Shown here: piece by piece, positions 45,808 to 54,078 of the stretch
How the letters are laid out: each line of letters opens with the position of its first letter
Numbering within the stretch: the stretch's first letter is position 1
Assembly: GCA_026418695.1 (NCBI GenBank)
Contig: JAOAAU010000092.1
Location: 41,787-105,786 of the forward strand
DNA: 64,000 nt
Direction: 5' to 3'
Source of the DNA: Clostridia bacterium
GTDB lineage: Bacteria > Bacillota > Clostridia > Acetivibrionales > JAFADI01
The notes under the pieces: model-generated
What the model was told of the DNA's origin: nothing
The model's database searches: none
Seen by the model: only the letters and a program-made list of their open reading frames with translations
Position numbers and translations under genes: made by a program

Positions 45808-46473
45808 ATGGATTCTATGAAACAATTGTCTCCGGTTCCATTAAGCGCACGTCAGGTAGGGAAGAATAAAAAGAACAAGAAGGCCAATCAGGTTGCTGTC
45901 AGTGAGATTTATTTGGATGGAAAGCTGAAAAAAGCGGACCTTATTGATGAAGGTGAAAAAAGTTATGGAATTTTTATGCATTCGCTGATATTAAGCAACT
46001 ACGCCGAAGTAATGAAGATCAGCAGTGAAGAGGCCAGTATTATCGGGGATGAATATGAAAAGGCAATTTTTCAGTTTACAACATCCAAGGGTTTTGATAA
46101 AAATCTGATTGAAAGCATTGCACCCAAGGTAGATGAATTGACCTTTGGCACCGGTGACAGGATTAATGTTTCAACACATCTAATTAATGAGAAAATGAGA
46201 ATTATTTCAAAAGGGACTCCGGAAAAGCTTTTAAGAAGATGTTCTTATATCTTACTGGATTCCAGGTTTGTAAAGATCACAAGAAAAGTATATAAGGAAG
46301 TCAGCAGTGTACTTTTCGAAATGCTGATCCGGTGCCAGAATGTTTATGCGATTGCAATAAAAGATATAACACAGAACGCACCTTTGGCGAACCAGGATCA
46401 CTATGTGAGTGACATGACGCTCGTAGCATTTGTTGGCTTGGACAGAATGAATCTGCAGCCAAGTTTGGGGTAG
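45808..46473 (+). CDS. Free-standing nucleotide-binding (N) domain of a P-type ATPase
   Basis: Predicted 221 aa; AGGAGGAG 10 bp upstream. Residues about 25-215 align with the N domain of the P-type ATPase at 50802, from just after its DKTGTLTQNKM phosphorylation motif to VGMIDPPRP: for example SEIYLDGKLKKAD/REVFLDGKIKSAE, FMHSLILSN/FVHSLVLCN, ISKGTPEKLLRRCS/ITKGAPDVLLERCT and DMTLVAFVGLD/DMTFVGLVGMI. There is no phosphorylation Asp, hinge domain, actuator domain or membrane helix. The Lys of KGxP is kept; the FDSERK motif is changed to FGTGDR. It could be a regulator of the full ATPase or a Mn/nucleotide-responsive protein, or decaying. Uninterrupted frame and strong ribosome site argue for a functional gene. 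Confidence 0.85.
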   Translation: MDSMKQLSPVPLSARQVGKNKKNKKANQVAVSEIYLDGKLKKADLIDEGEKSYGIFMHSLILSNYAEVMKISSEEASIIGDEYEKAIFQFTTSKGFDKNLIESIAPKVDELTFGTGDRINVSTHLINEKMRIISKGTPEKLLRRCSYILLDSRFVKITRKVYKEVSSVLFEMLIRCQNVYAIAIKDITQNAPLANQDHYVSDMTLVAFVGLDRMNLQPSLG

Positions 46474-46510
46474 GTCGCTATTTATAGGACAAAGGGGAGT
46501 TACATAGAAG

Positions 46511-46550
46511 GCCGCTTATACATCGGTAATGGATGATAAGCGGCTTTTCT
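46511..46550 (+). terminator. Terminator after the free-standing N-domain gene
   Basis: GCCGCTTAT (46511-46519) pairs with ATAAGCGGC (46536-46544) around a 16-nt loop, then TTTTC. Confidence 0.75.
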
Positions 46551-46675
46551 TGAGGCTGGCTGGGAGGAACTTGCTGCATAAAATGGTATATGGTAGGTAA
46601 GCTTTGACTTTTGGTACGGGAATAAGTTAGAATAAATAGCTGTAATCAAAAAAAATACTAAGTAGTGAGGAAACA

Positions 46676-48232
46676 ATGAGTATTTTAAATGTTGAAAAAG
46701 TAAACCATGGCTTTGGGGCAAGAAAAATTTTGGAGGATGTTTCATTCCGCCTGCTTAAAGGTGAACATGTAGGCTTGGTGGGAGCCAACGGAGAAGGAAA
46801 ATCTACATTCTTGAATATAATTACCGGAAAGCTGATGCCGGACGAAGGTAAGGTAGAATGGTGCAATAGAATCACCACAGGTTATTTGGACCAGCACACC
46901 GCATTAATCAAGGGAAAAACCATCCGGGAAGTTTTAAGAGAAGCTTTCCAGCATATGTTTGATCTGGAGCAGGAAATGCTGCAGATTTATGAGAAAATGG
47001 CCGAAGTCTCCGAAGCGGAACTGGCCGTAATGATGGAGGATGTTGGAGAAATCCAGAGTACTCTGGAGCATAATGGTTTCTATATCATTGATGCAAAGAT
47101 AGAGGAAGTGGCAAATGGCCTGGGTCTTGGTGAAATTGGATTGGACAGGGATGTGAGCGACTTGAGCGGAGGTCAGAGAGCCAAAGTGCTGCTGACGAAA
47201 CTGCTCCTTGAAAACCCCATGATCTTGATCCTGGACGAGCCCACCAACTTCCTGGATGAAAACCATATCTACTGGCTCAAGAACTTCCTTAAAAACTATG
47301 AGAACAGCTTTATTCTGGTATCTCATGACATACCATTCCTGAATGAAGTTGTGAATGTGGTATACCATGTAGAAAATGCAATCCTGACCAGATACTCCGG
47401 AAACTACGACCAGTTCCAGCAGATGTATCAACTGAAAAAGATGCAGAATCAACAGGCTTATGAGAAACAGCAAAAGGAAATAGAAAGATTAGAGGATTTC
47501 ATCGCAAGAAATAAAGCCAGAGTGGCAACAACCAACATGGCAAAGAGCCGTCAGAAGAAGCTGGACAAGATGGAGATTATCGAAAAAACCAGAGAAAAAG
47601 TCAAGCCGACTTTCAAGTTTAAAGAGGCAAGGTCTCCGGGAAGATTTCTGTTTCAGGCGACAGATTTGGTCATCGGCTATGATGAGCCGCTCACAAGACC
47701 CTTGAATGTAAATCTGGAAAGAGGTCAAAAGGTTGCAATCAAAGGTGTGAACGGTCTGGGAAAATCCACGCTGCTGAAGACTTTGCTGGGAATTCAAAAG
47801 CCGGTTTCCGGAGAAGTAAAATTGGATGATTACCTCTATCCGGGATATTTTGAACAGGAGTCAGGAAGATTCAATAGCAATACGGCCCTTGAAGAGGTGT
47901 GGAACGAATATCCTGCCATGACCAATGCGGAAGTCCGTGCGGCTTTGGCAAAATGTGGCCTGACCACAGAGCATATCACGAATCAAATGATGGTGCTGAG
48001 TGGTGGTGAAAATGCGAAAGTAAGGCTCTGTAAACTGATGCTGAAGGATATCAACTGGCTTGTATTGGATGAGCCGACAAACCACCTGGACGTAGACGCC
48101 AAAGAAGAGCTTAAAAAAGCGCTGCAGGAGTTTAGAGGCACGATTTTGCTGGTTAGTCACGAACCTGATTTTTATGAGGATTGGGTCACGGACGTATGGA
48201 ATGTGGAGCAATGGACTACAAAAATCGTATAA
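46676..48232 (+). CDS. ABC-F family ATPase
   Basis: Predicted 518 aa; GAGGAA before the ATG. Two ABC cassettes without membrane domain: NBD1 VGANGEGKST, signature LSGGQRAK, ILILDEPTNFLD; linker KARVATTNMAKSRQKK; NBD2 [31 protein letters not shown]. Similar to YfmM/YdiF-type ABC-F proteins that work on the ribosome. Second ABC-F gene in the window but not the same subfamily as 40005. It lies between the first Mn2+ riboswitch unit and the acetate-transporter gene. Confidence 0.92.
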   Translation: MSILNVEKVNHGFGARKILEDVSFRLLKGEHVGLVGANGEGKSTFLNIITGKLMPDEGKVEWCNRITTGYLDQHTALIKGKTIREVLREAFQHMFDLEQEMLQIYEKMAEVSEAELAVMMEDVGEIQSTLEHNGFYIIDAKIEEVANGLGLGEIGLDRDVSDLSGGQRAKVLLTKLLLENPMILILDEPTNFLDENHIYWLKNFLKNYENSFILVSHDIPFLNEVVNVVYHVENAILTRYSGNYDQFQQMYQLKKMQNQQAYEKQQKEIERLEDFIARNKARVATTNMAKSRQKKLDKMEIIEKTREKVKPTFKFKEARSPGRFLFQATDLVIGYDEPLTRPLNVNLERGQKVAIKGVNGLGKSTLLKTLLGIQKPVSGEVKLDDYLYPGYFEQESGRFNSNTALEEVWNEYPAMTNAEVRAALAKCGLTTEHITNQMMVLSGGENAKVRLCKLMLKDINWLVLDEPTNHLDVDAKEELKKALQEFRGTILLVSHEPDFYEDWVTDVWNVEQWTTKIV

Positions 48233-48315
48233 ATACTTTGACTTTTGTCGATACCATCGGTTAAAATGGTTTGGGCACTTAGGCTCAATTTCTTATTAAA
48301 CAATTTGGAGGCTTT

Positions 48316-48933
48316 ATGAGTACGAATGAAACACAAAATGTAAAAATTGTCAACGCTGATCCCTCCGCACTTGGCCTGTTCGGTCTTGCAATGGTTACCC
48401 TGGTGGCTTCATCGCAAAAGATGGAGTGGACCCATGGGTTATCTTTTGTGATTCCCTGGGCTATATTCTTGGGGGCCTTTGCACAGCTATTCGCTTGCAT
48501 CAACGATTCTAAAAGAAACAACACCTTTGGGACTACTGCCTTTGGTGGATACGCCTTCTTCTGGTTTGCTGTCGCTGCTTCATGGATGATCAAAATGGGC
48601 GTTTTTGGACAAGCACTTGCTTCCAACGTGGATGGCAAGCAGCTGGGAGTTGCTTTTGCGGGCTATCTGATTTTTTCAGTGTTTATGACCATTGGGGCGG
48701 TTGAAACAAACAAGGTATTGTTTATCATTTTCTGCCTGATTGACCTCTTGTTTATCGGCTTATCATTGAATGCTTTTGAAATTGCGCCGGAGTTCTCACA
48801 TAAACTTGCTGCTTATGCAGAATTCTTTATTGCATTATTCTCATTTTACGGATCTGCTGCGTCAGTATTGAATACACATTTCGGCAAAGTATTTTTACCG
48901 GTTGGAAAGCCCTTTGGTATTTTTAAGAAATAG
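48316..48933 (+). CDS. Acetate uptake transporter family protein (GPR1/FUN34/YaaH, SatP)
   Basis: Predicted 205 aa with six membrane helices; TTGGAGG before ATG 48316. Family marks: NADPSALGLFGLAM (the N-P-A-P-L-G-L motif, here modified) before helix 1, FGGYAFFWFAVAA in helix 3 and SFYGSAASVLN near the end. It mediates uptake or export of acetate or succinate, plausible in a fermentative anaerobe. Monocistronic; terminator follows. Confidence 0.92.
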   Translation: MSTNETQNVKIVNADPSALGLFGLAMVTLVASSQKMEWTHGLSFVIPWAIFLGAFAQLFACINDSKRNNTFGTTAFGGYAFFWFAVAASWMIKMGVFGQALASNVDGKQLGVAFAGYLIFSVFMTIGAVETNKVLFIIFCLIDLLFIGLSLNAFEIAPEFSHKLAAYAEFFIALFSFYGSAASVLNTHFGKVFLPVGKPFGIFKK

Positions 48934-48952
48934 ACTGAAGGCAGCAATATAT

Positions 48953-48988
48953 AAAAAGTCATGAAGAGCTGCTTCGTGACTTTTTTTA
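48953..48988. terminator. Terminator after the acetate transporter gene
   Basis: AAAAAGTCATGAA pairs with TTCGTGACTTTTT around GAGCTGC, T-run after it; can serve the convergent gene at 49029 too. Confidence 0.8.
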
Positions 48989-49028
48989 ATTCTATGATTT
49001 TGCCGGGGAAGTGAAAATATACTCATCT

Positions 49029-49385
49029 CTATTCCGACTTTGACTTTATCCGGGAATATGTTTTTTCAATTCCTATTCCTATTAAATAACCCAGTATATT
49101 GATGAGGGTATAAAAAAGCACGTAGATCAATCCGCCGCTGTTATATCTAATGAGTACGATGAAAGTAAAGGCCAAAGCAGTAATGAGAGGGGGAATCCAA
49201 AACTTTTTTGTCAGAGAACGTGCTAAAATTCCACTAAGCAATGCAATGGCAGGAAAAAACATATAAAAGACGGTAACGATCTGACCCAGGTCATTCCGTG
49301 TTATCAGGGAAGACGAATATATTGCTATGAAGATCAGAATGATATTGATCAAAAATAAAAGGGTTGAATTTCGAAGCAATTTCAT
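49029..49385 (-). CDS. Small unknown membrane protein, 118 aa
   Basis: Predicted four membrane helices (LLFLINIILIFIAIYSS; IVTVFYMFFPAIALLSGIL; PLITALAFTFIVLI; IYVLFYTLINILGYLIGIGI). A weak AAAGGAATG ribosome site precedes ATG 49385. No family recognised. It lies beside the second Mn2+ riboswitch unit but on the opposite strand. Confidence 0.55.
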   Translation of the reverse strand: MKLLRNSTLLFLINIILIFIAIYSSSLITRNDLGQIVTVFYMFFPAIALLSGILARSLTKKFWIPPLITALAFTFIVLIRYNSGGLIYVLFYTLINILGYLIGIGIEKTYSRIKSKSE

Positions 49386-49533
49386 GGTATCATTCCTTTT
49401 CTTTGTTTGTTTATATATTATTAGCGGTATTTTATCAAAATAGTAGGAAGATGAATATATTTATTAATACATGGAAGTAAATATACACAAATAATAAACA
49501 TGTACACTGCAGAGCATAGAGTTGAAAAGTGTA

Positions 49534-49562
49534 TTGACTAGAATTGTATATTATGATAAACT
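49534..49562 (+). promoter_or_regulatory. Promoter of the second Mn2+ riboswitch
   Basis: TTGACT (49534-49539), 17-bp spacer, TAAACT (49557-49562), just ahead of the aptamer. Confidence 0.55.
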
Positions 49563-49570
49563 ATATGTAT

Positions 49571-49702
49571 AAAGGGGAGTAGCTTAGAAGCTATAAAGTC
49601 AACAACCGGCGTTTGCGATTGCCTGGCTTTATACTCCTGAATGGAAAGCAAGACCTTTAACATGATCTCGTGAATTCGGGTTGATGTTAAAGGTCTTTTT
49701 TA
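49571..49702 (+). promoter_or_regulatory. yybP-ykoY (Mn2+) riboswitch 2, before the YugP-like peptidase
   Basis: Starts AAAGGGGAGTAGCTTAG, with the arm AAGTCAACAACCGGC, GCCTGGCTTTATACTCC and GCAAGACCTTTAACATG. A strong terminator (AGACCTTTAACAT, 49651-49663, with ATGTTAAAGGTCT, 49684-49696, then T-run) overlaps the metal-site strand. A leader of about 200 nt separates it from the yugP-like gene; the 60-codon ORF at 49707 inside this leader has no ribosome site. Confidence 0.88.
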
Positions 49703-49901
49703 TTTATTGAAGGTCAATAAAGTACAATTTTTTCAATGGATAAAAATCAGTATCCTAAAACAGAATTCGGTTTTAACAGCAGGGTACAATATCAACAAAG
49801 CGTTTTTTAAAGCAACTCGAGTTCACTGGAAATTTGATAAGAAAAAGCATTTGAACGGACAGAAAAGATGTACTCAACAGATATTTTGAGGAGGATAACC
49901 A

Positions 49902-50585
49902 ATGAACAGCTATTATTTTATTTTAGTAATACCTGCACTTTTATTTTCATTATACGCGCAGTATAAAGTAAAAAGTACATTTAATAAATACAGCCGGGTT
50001 GGAAATATGAGAGGAATGACGGGGGCTGAAGTTGCCAGGCAGATTCTCAACAGCAACGGTTTGTACGACGTTGCTGTTGAGCCTGTTGCAGGTTCACTGA
50101 CAGATCATTATGATCCAAGGACAAAGGCGGTTAGATTATCCGAAACCGTTTATTCCAGCACCTCCGTGGCAGCGATCGGGGTTGCAGCCCATGAAACAGG
50201 TCATGCTTTGCAGCACCGCCATGGATATTCTCCTATGGCACTAAGAAGCAGCCTTGTTCCTGTTGCCGGAATCGGTTCATCTGCAGGCCCCTATATGGCA
50301 ATATTCGGACTCATGTTCAACTGGCCGGTGTTAACACAGCTTGGAATCATTCTCTTTACAGCTGCTGTAGGATTTTACCTCGTGACCCTTCCGGTTGAGT
50401 TTAATGCAAGCAGCCGTGCCATAGGAGTTTTACAGCATACTGGAATGCTTTCTGCCCAGGCGCTTGTATCGATAAAAAAGGTTCTGAGTGCGGCGGCGAT
50501 GTCCTATGTGGCATCTGCTGCAGTCGCGATGGCACAGTTGCTACACCTCGTTTTATCGTTCATGGGGAGCAGAGGTGACGAATAA
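49902..50585 (+). CDS. Zinc metallopeptidase, YugP-like membrane protein
   Basis: Predicted 227 aa; GAGGAGG upstream. N-terminal membrane helix (YYFILVIPALLFSLYAQY), then the soluble zinc-protease region with AIGVAAHETGHALQHRHG (HExGH, zinc and catalytic Glu) and a C-terminal part with three hydrophobic segments. Family PF04298 (neutral zinc metallopeptidase). Its place directly after Mn2+ riboswitch 2 and before riboswitch 3 is unusual: the protein may process membrane proteins or act in metal-stress response. First gene of the Mn2+-regulated operon. Confidence 0.9.
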   Translation: MNSYYFILVIPALLFSLYAQYKVKSTFNKYSRVGNMRGMTGAEVARQILNSNGLYDVAVEPVAGSLTDHYDPRTKAVRLSETVYSSTSVAAIGVAAHETGHALQHRHGYSPMALRSSLVPVAGIGSSAGPYMAIFGLMFNWPVLTQLGIILFTAAVGFYLVTLPVEFNASSRAIGVLQHTGMLSAQALVSIKKVLSAAAMSYVASAAVAMAQLLHLVLSFMGSRGDE

Positions 50586-50599
50586 AGTATCCTGAATAA

Positions 50600-50768
50600 A
50601 AAGAGGGAGTAACGGTCTGCCGAGAGGCAGGAATAAAGTCGTCATTACGGCAGTCAGCCCGGCTTTATTGCTATAAACTGTCAAGTTGTGAAATGATATA
50701 CACTTGATGATTTCTGGTTCGTGAGACTCTGCATTCAGAGGGTAGTTTTCTGGGTGTAGGGTCTTTTT
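50600..50768 (+). promoter_or_regulatory. yybP-ykoY (Mn2+) riboswitch 3, before the P-type ATPase
   Basis: Starts AAGAGGGAGTAACGGTCTG, then GTCATTACGGC, CAGCCCGGCTTTATTGC, and CGTGAGACTCTGC. A large inserted hairpin (TCAAGT...ACTTGA near 50681-50706) sits in one arm. The terminator AGACTCTGCATTCAG with CTGGGTGTAGGGTCT and T-run overlaps the 3' edge. It starts only 15 bp after the yugP-like stop, so it probably lies in the same transcript as riboswitch 2. Confidence 0.9.
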
Positions 50769-50801
50769 ACATAGAGTGGGGGAAAATGAGGAGGGACAGC
50801 C

Positions 50802-53468
50802 ATGATAAGAGCATACCGCCAGTTAAAGGATGTGCTTTTTCATACAATGGAAGGGTACGAAGCCTTGGAGTACCTGCAGACGACAAAGGATGGGATTACG
50901 GAGGAGGAAGTACAAAAAAGGCAGGGTGTTTACGGAAGAAACAAGCTTGAAGAAGGAAAGAAAAAAACACTTTTTGGAATGTTTATCGAACAGTTTAAAA
51001 ACGTGATGGTCATTATTCTGATGGTTGCAGCAGCAATTTCAGGCTTTATGGGAGAACTGACCGACACGGTGATTATACTTCTGGTTGTACTGATCAATGC
51101 AGTTCTTGGCGTCATGCAGGAGAGCAAGGCTGAAAAAGCGCTGGAAGCACTGAAAAAAATGTCTTCGTCCCATGTGAAAGTAAAAAGAAATGGGGAAGTG
51201 AAACAGGTCAACACAGACGAAGTTGTACCGGGAGACATTGTTTTACTGGAAGCCGGTGATTTTGTTCCTGCAGATATGAGGCTGCTGGAAAGTGCAAGTT
51301 TAAAGATAGAAGAAGCAGCTTTAACCGGGGAATCAGTACCTGCTGAAAAAATAACCTCCAAAATTGAAAAAGCTGATTTGGTGATCGGTGACAGAAGAAA
51401 TATGGCGTATTCCGGAAGCAGTGTCACTTACGGAAGAGGCTCAGGTGTCGTAACTGCAACCGGAATGAACACTGAGGTAGGAAAGATCGCAAGACATTTG
51501 GTAAATACTGAATCTCAGGAAACTCCTTTACAAAAAAAACTGGCTGAAATGAGCAAGTACCTAACTTACGGTATTCTTGCCATCTCTATCTTCATTTTTC
51601 TTGCAGGTGTATTTCAGGGAAGAAATTACTTCGAAATGTTTCTAACCGCAGTGAGCCTGGCAGTGGCTGCAATTCCAGAAGGTCTTCCGGCGGTAATTAC
51701 TATTGTTCTGGCCTTGGGAGTTCAAAAAATGGCAAGAAAAAATTCCATCGTACGAAAGCTTTCAGCCGTTGAAACACTTGGGAGCACGGAAATTATATGC
51801 TCCGACAAGACTGGAACCCTCACTCAGAATAAAATGACGGTCAGAGAAGTGTTTTTGGATGGAAAGATCAAAAGTGCAGAGGCGTTGTCAGAGGATGAAA
51901 GGGATTATGCAGTGTTTGTACACTCCCTGGTACTGTGTAATGATACAAGAACTATCACTGTGGATCGGGAAAGCATCAGTGCCATAGGAGATCCAACAGA
52001 GACTTCCTTAGTCTATTTTGCAGCTAAGAAGGGCATGCTTAAGGATGACATCGACAAGATAGCCCCAAGAGTAAATGAAATACCTTTTGATTCAGAACGA
52101 AAACTGATGACGACCATTCATCAGATAAATGGTGTCTGCAGGGCTATAACAAAGGGTGCACCGGATGTTTTACTGGAAAGGTGTACAAATATCCTCATGG
52201 ATGGTGAAATCAGGCCTTTAACACAGGAACTGTCAACGACTATCATAAAGGCAAATAGATCCATGGCAAATAAGGCTTTAAGGATTCTTGCTGTTGCAAT
52301 CAAGGATGTGGATACGGCACCGGCTACCATATCCAGCGAAATCATTGAAAAGGATATGACATTTGTTGGCCTTGTAGGGATGATCGATCCTCCCAGACCT
52401 GAGGTCAGGGAGGCAGTCAGGGTGTGCACGGAAGCTGGAATCAAGCCTGTCATGATTACCGGCGACCATAAGGATACTGCGGCTGCTATCGCAAAAGAAC
52501 TTGGCATTATCAAGGATGAGAGTGAAGTGATCACAGGAAGTGAACTAAATAAGATCAGTGATACGGAATTTGAAAACCAGGTTGCCAAGTTTTCAGTATA
52601 TGCCCGGGTATCACCGGAGCATAAGGTAAGAATCGTGAATGCCTGGAGGAAAAAAGGAAAGGTCGTGGCCATGACCGGTGATGGTGTAAATGATGCTCCG
52701 GCCTTGAAAGCGTCGGATATCGGGATTGGAATGGGAATTACAGGTACGGATGTAGCTAAAGGGGTTTCCAACATGGTGCTGGCAGATGACAACTTTGCTA
52801 CAATTGTGATTGCCGTAGAAGAAGGCAGAAAAATTTACAGTAACATTCGAAAAGCGATCCAGTTTCTCCTGTCTTCCAATCTTGGTGAGGTTGTAACCCT
52901 GTTTGTTGCAACGATGTTGAACTGGACCATCCTGTACCCGATACACATTCTCTGGGTGAACCTGGTTACCGATACGCTGCCGGCATTGGCGCTGGGAGTT
53001 GAAGGTGCTGAACGGGATGTGATGAAGCAAAAACCAAGGAAGGCAAGCAGCAGCTTTTTTGCTGACGGAGTGGGAGTAAGTATTATCTATCAGGGAATCA
53101 TCAAGGGTTTGATTACGCTATCTGCATACTATCTGGGACTCAGGCTATACTCACAGGAAGTTGCGGTCACCATGGCTTTTGCAACTTTAGGTCTGATACA
53201 ACTGGCACATTCACTCAATGTTAGATCGAACACAAAATCGTTGTTCAAACTTGGCATTTTTTCTAACCTGTATTTAGTCGGAGCCATTTCAATTTCAGCA
53301 GTTGTACAATTGATTGTCATTATTGTTCCTGCTTTTAATAATATTTTCAGGGTGAAACAGCTGAACTTGGAGCAGTGGTTGATTGTCATCGGTGCATCGC
53401 TGGCTATCATCCCAGTGGTTGAAGTCGCAAAGATGATCCATAACTGGAGGGTAAAAAACATTGCGTAG
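50802..53468 (+). CDS. P2A-type cation-transporting ATPase (Ca2+/Mn2+ exporter-like)
   Basis: Predicted 888 aa; GAGGAGGG upstream. Typical of PMR1/SERCA-like bacterial pumps: ~10 membrane helices, TGES region LTGESVPAEK, PEGLP in helix 4 (AAIPEGLPAVITIVLALG), phosphorylation motif SDKTGTLTQNKMT with Asp335, N-domain KGAPDVLLERC, hinge MTGDGVNDAPALK, and the helix-6 metal site (HILWVNLVTDTLPALAL with Asn and Asp). It moves a divalent cation out of the cytoplasm with ATP. The Mn2+ riboswitch in front makes Mn2+ the likely substrate, Ca2+ possible. In operon with 53502 and 54079. Confidence 0.94.
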   Translation: MIRAYRQLKDVLFHTMEGYEALEYLQTTKDGITEEEVQKRQGVYGRNKLEEGKKKTLFGMFIEQFKNVMVIILMVAAAISGFMGELTDTVIILLVVLINAVLGVMQESKAEKALEALKKMSSSHVKVKRNGEVKQVNTDEVVPGDIVLLEAGDFVPADMRLLESASLKIEEAALTGESVPAEKITSKIEKADLVIGDRRNMAYSGSSVTYGRGSGVVTATGMNTEVGKIARHLVNTESQETPLQKKLAEMSKYLTYGILAISIFIFLAGVFQGRNYFEMFLTAVSLAVAAIPEGLPAVITIVLALGVQKMARKNSIVRKLSAVETLGSTEIICSDKTGTLTQNKMTVREVFLDGKIKSAEALSEDERDYAVFVHSLVLCNDTRTITVDRESISAIGDPTETSLVYFAAKKGMLKDDIDKIAPRVNEIPFDSERKLMTTIHQINGVCRAITKGAPDVLLERCTNILMDGEIRPLTQELSTTIIKANRSMANKALRILAVAIKDVDTAPATISSEIIEKDMTFVGLVGMIDPPRPEVREAVRVCTEAGIKPVMITGDHKDTAAAIAKELGIIKDESEVITGSELNKISDTEFENQVAKFSVYARVSPEHKVRIVNAWRKKGKVVAMTGDGVNDAPALKASDIGIGMGITGTDVAKGVSNMVLADDNFATIVIAVEEGRKIYSNIRKAIQFLLSSNLGEVVTLFVATMLNWTILYPIHILWVNLVTDTLPALALGVEGAERDVMKQKPRKASSSFFADGVGVSIIYQGIIKGLITLSAYYLGLRLYSQEVAVTMAFATLGLIQLAHSLNVRSNTKSLFKLGIFSNLYLVGAISISAVVQLIVIIVPAFNNIFRVKQLNLEQWLIVIGASLAIIPVVEVAKMIHNWRVKNIA

Positions 53469-53501
53469 TAGTAAATATAATAGGTGAAAGGGGTCTTGAT
53501 C

Positions 53502-54041
53502 ATGAGAATGAAAATGGGATTGTATATCGGCTTCTTTGTCATATTTACAATTGTATTTACTCAAATTGCTTTTCCTGTTAGTATAAAAGTGACGGACATC
53601 CGGGTTTCACCTGCTGAGAATGAAGAGCATGTGAATGTGTTTAAGGACTTGCAAGGCAAAGCAGGTCAGATTCGAAATGACAGCAATTATAATTTTCTTA
53701 ATAAATACACAGTTCTAGAGGATATTCGTGATTATCATTTTGCTGAATATTTGATGGAGGTTGAAAGTACCAGTTTGATTCCTTTAGAGCTACAATACGC
53801 AAGGATAGAGGCAGGTGAGAAATATAAAGACAGGATTTTGGTTCAGAAAAACGATTCAATTGGAGAGAAAGTATCAACATCGGGTGCCGAAGCAAAAAAA
53901 CTGCAGTTGCTGATCAACACTTCTGAAATGGCGGAAAGTGATATACAAGCGATGATGAAGGATATTGAGGTACATATCGGTTGGAAATCTATGTTTGGAT
54001 GGGAAAGAGAAAATAAAGCATATCTTACAAAAGTATATTAG
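53502..54041 (+). CDS. Unknown membrane-anchored protein between the Mn2+ ATPase and TerC
   Basis: Predicted 179 aa from ATG 53502 (AAAGGGG upstream). N-terminal membrane anchor (MGLYIGFFVIFTIVFTQIAF), then an extracellular domain of about 150 residues rich in charged residues and with no Cys (VTDIRVSPAENEEHVNVFK ... AMMKDIEVHIGWKSM). No family recognised. It lies 33 bp after the ATPase and 37 bp before the TerC gene, without its own terminator, so it is in the Mn2+-regulated operon. Perhaps an accessory or lid protein of the metal exporters; not proven. Confidence 0.7.
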   Translation: MRMKMGLYIGFFVIFTIVFTQIAFPVSIKVTDIRVSPAENEEHVNVFKDLQGKAGQIRNDSNYNFLNKYTVLEDIRDYHFAEYLMEVESTSLIPLELQYARIEAGEKYKDRILVQKNDSIGEKVSTSGAEAKKLQLLINTSEMAESDIQAMMKDIEVHIGWKSMFGWERENKAYLTKVY

Positions 54042-54078
54042 ATACTAATAAAAACGATAATTCAAAGGAGGTCTATTT

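Noticed and set aside
49707..49889. 60-codon ORF between Mn2+ riboswitch 2 and the YugP-like gene
   Set aside because: No ribosome site and low-complexity composition; treated as leader RNA.
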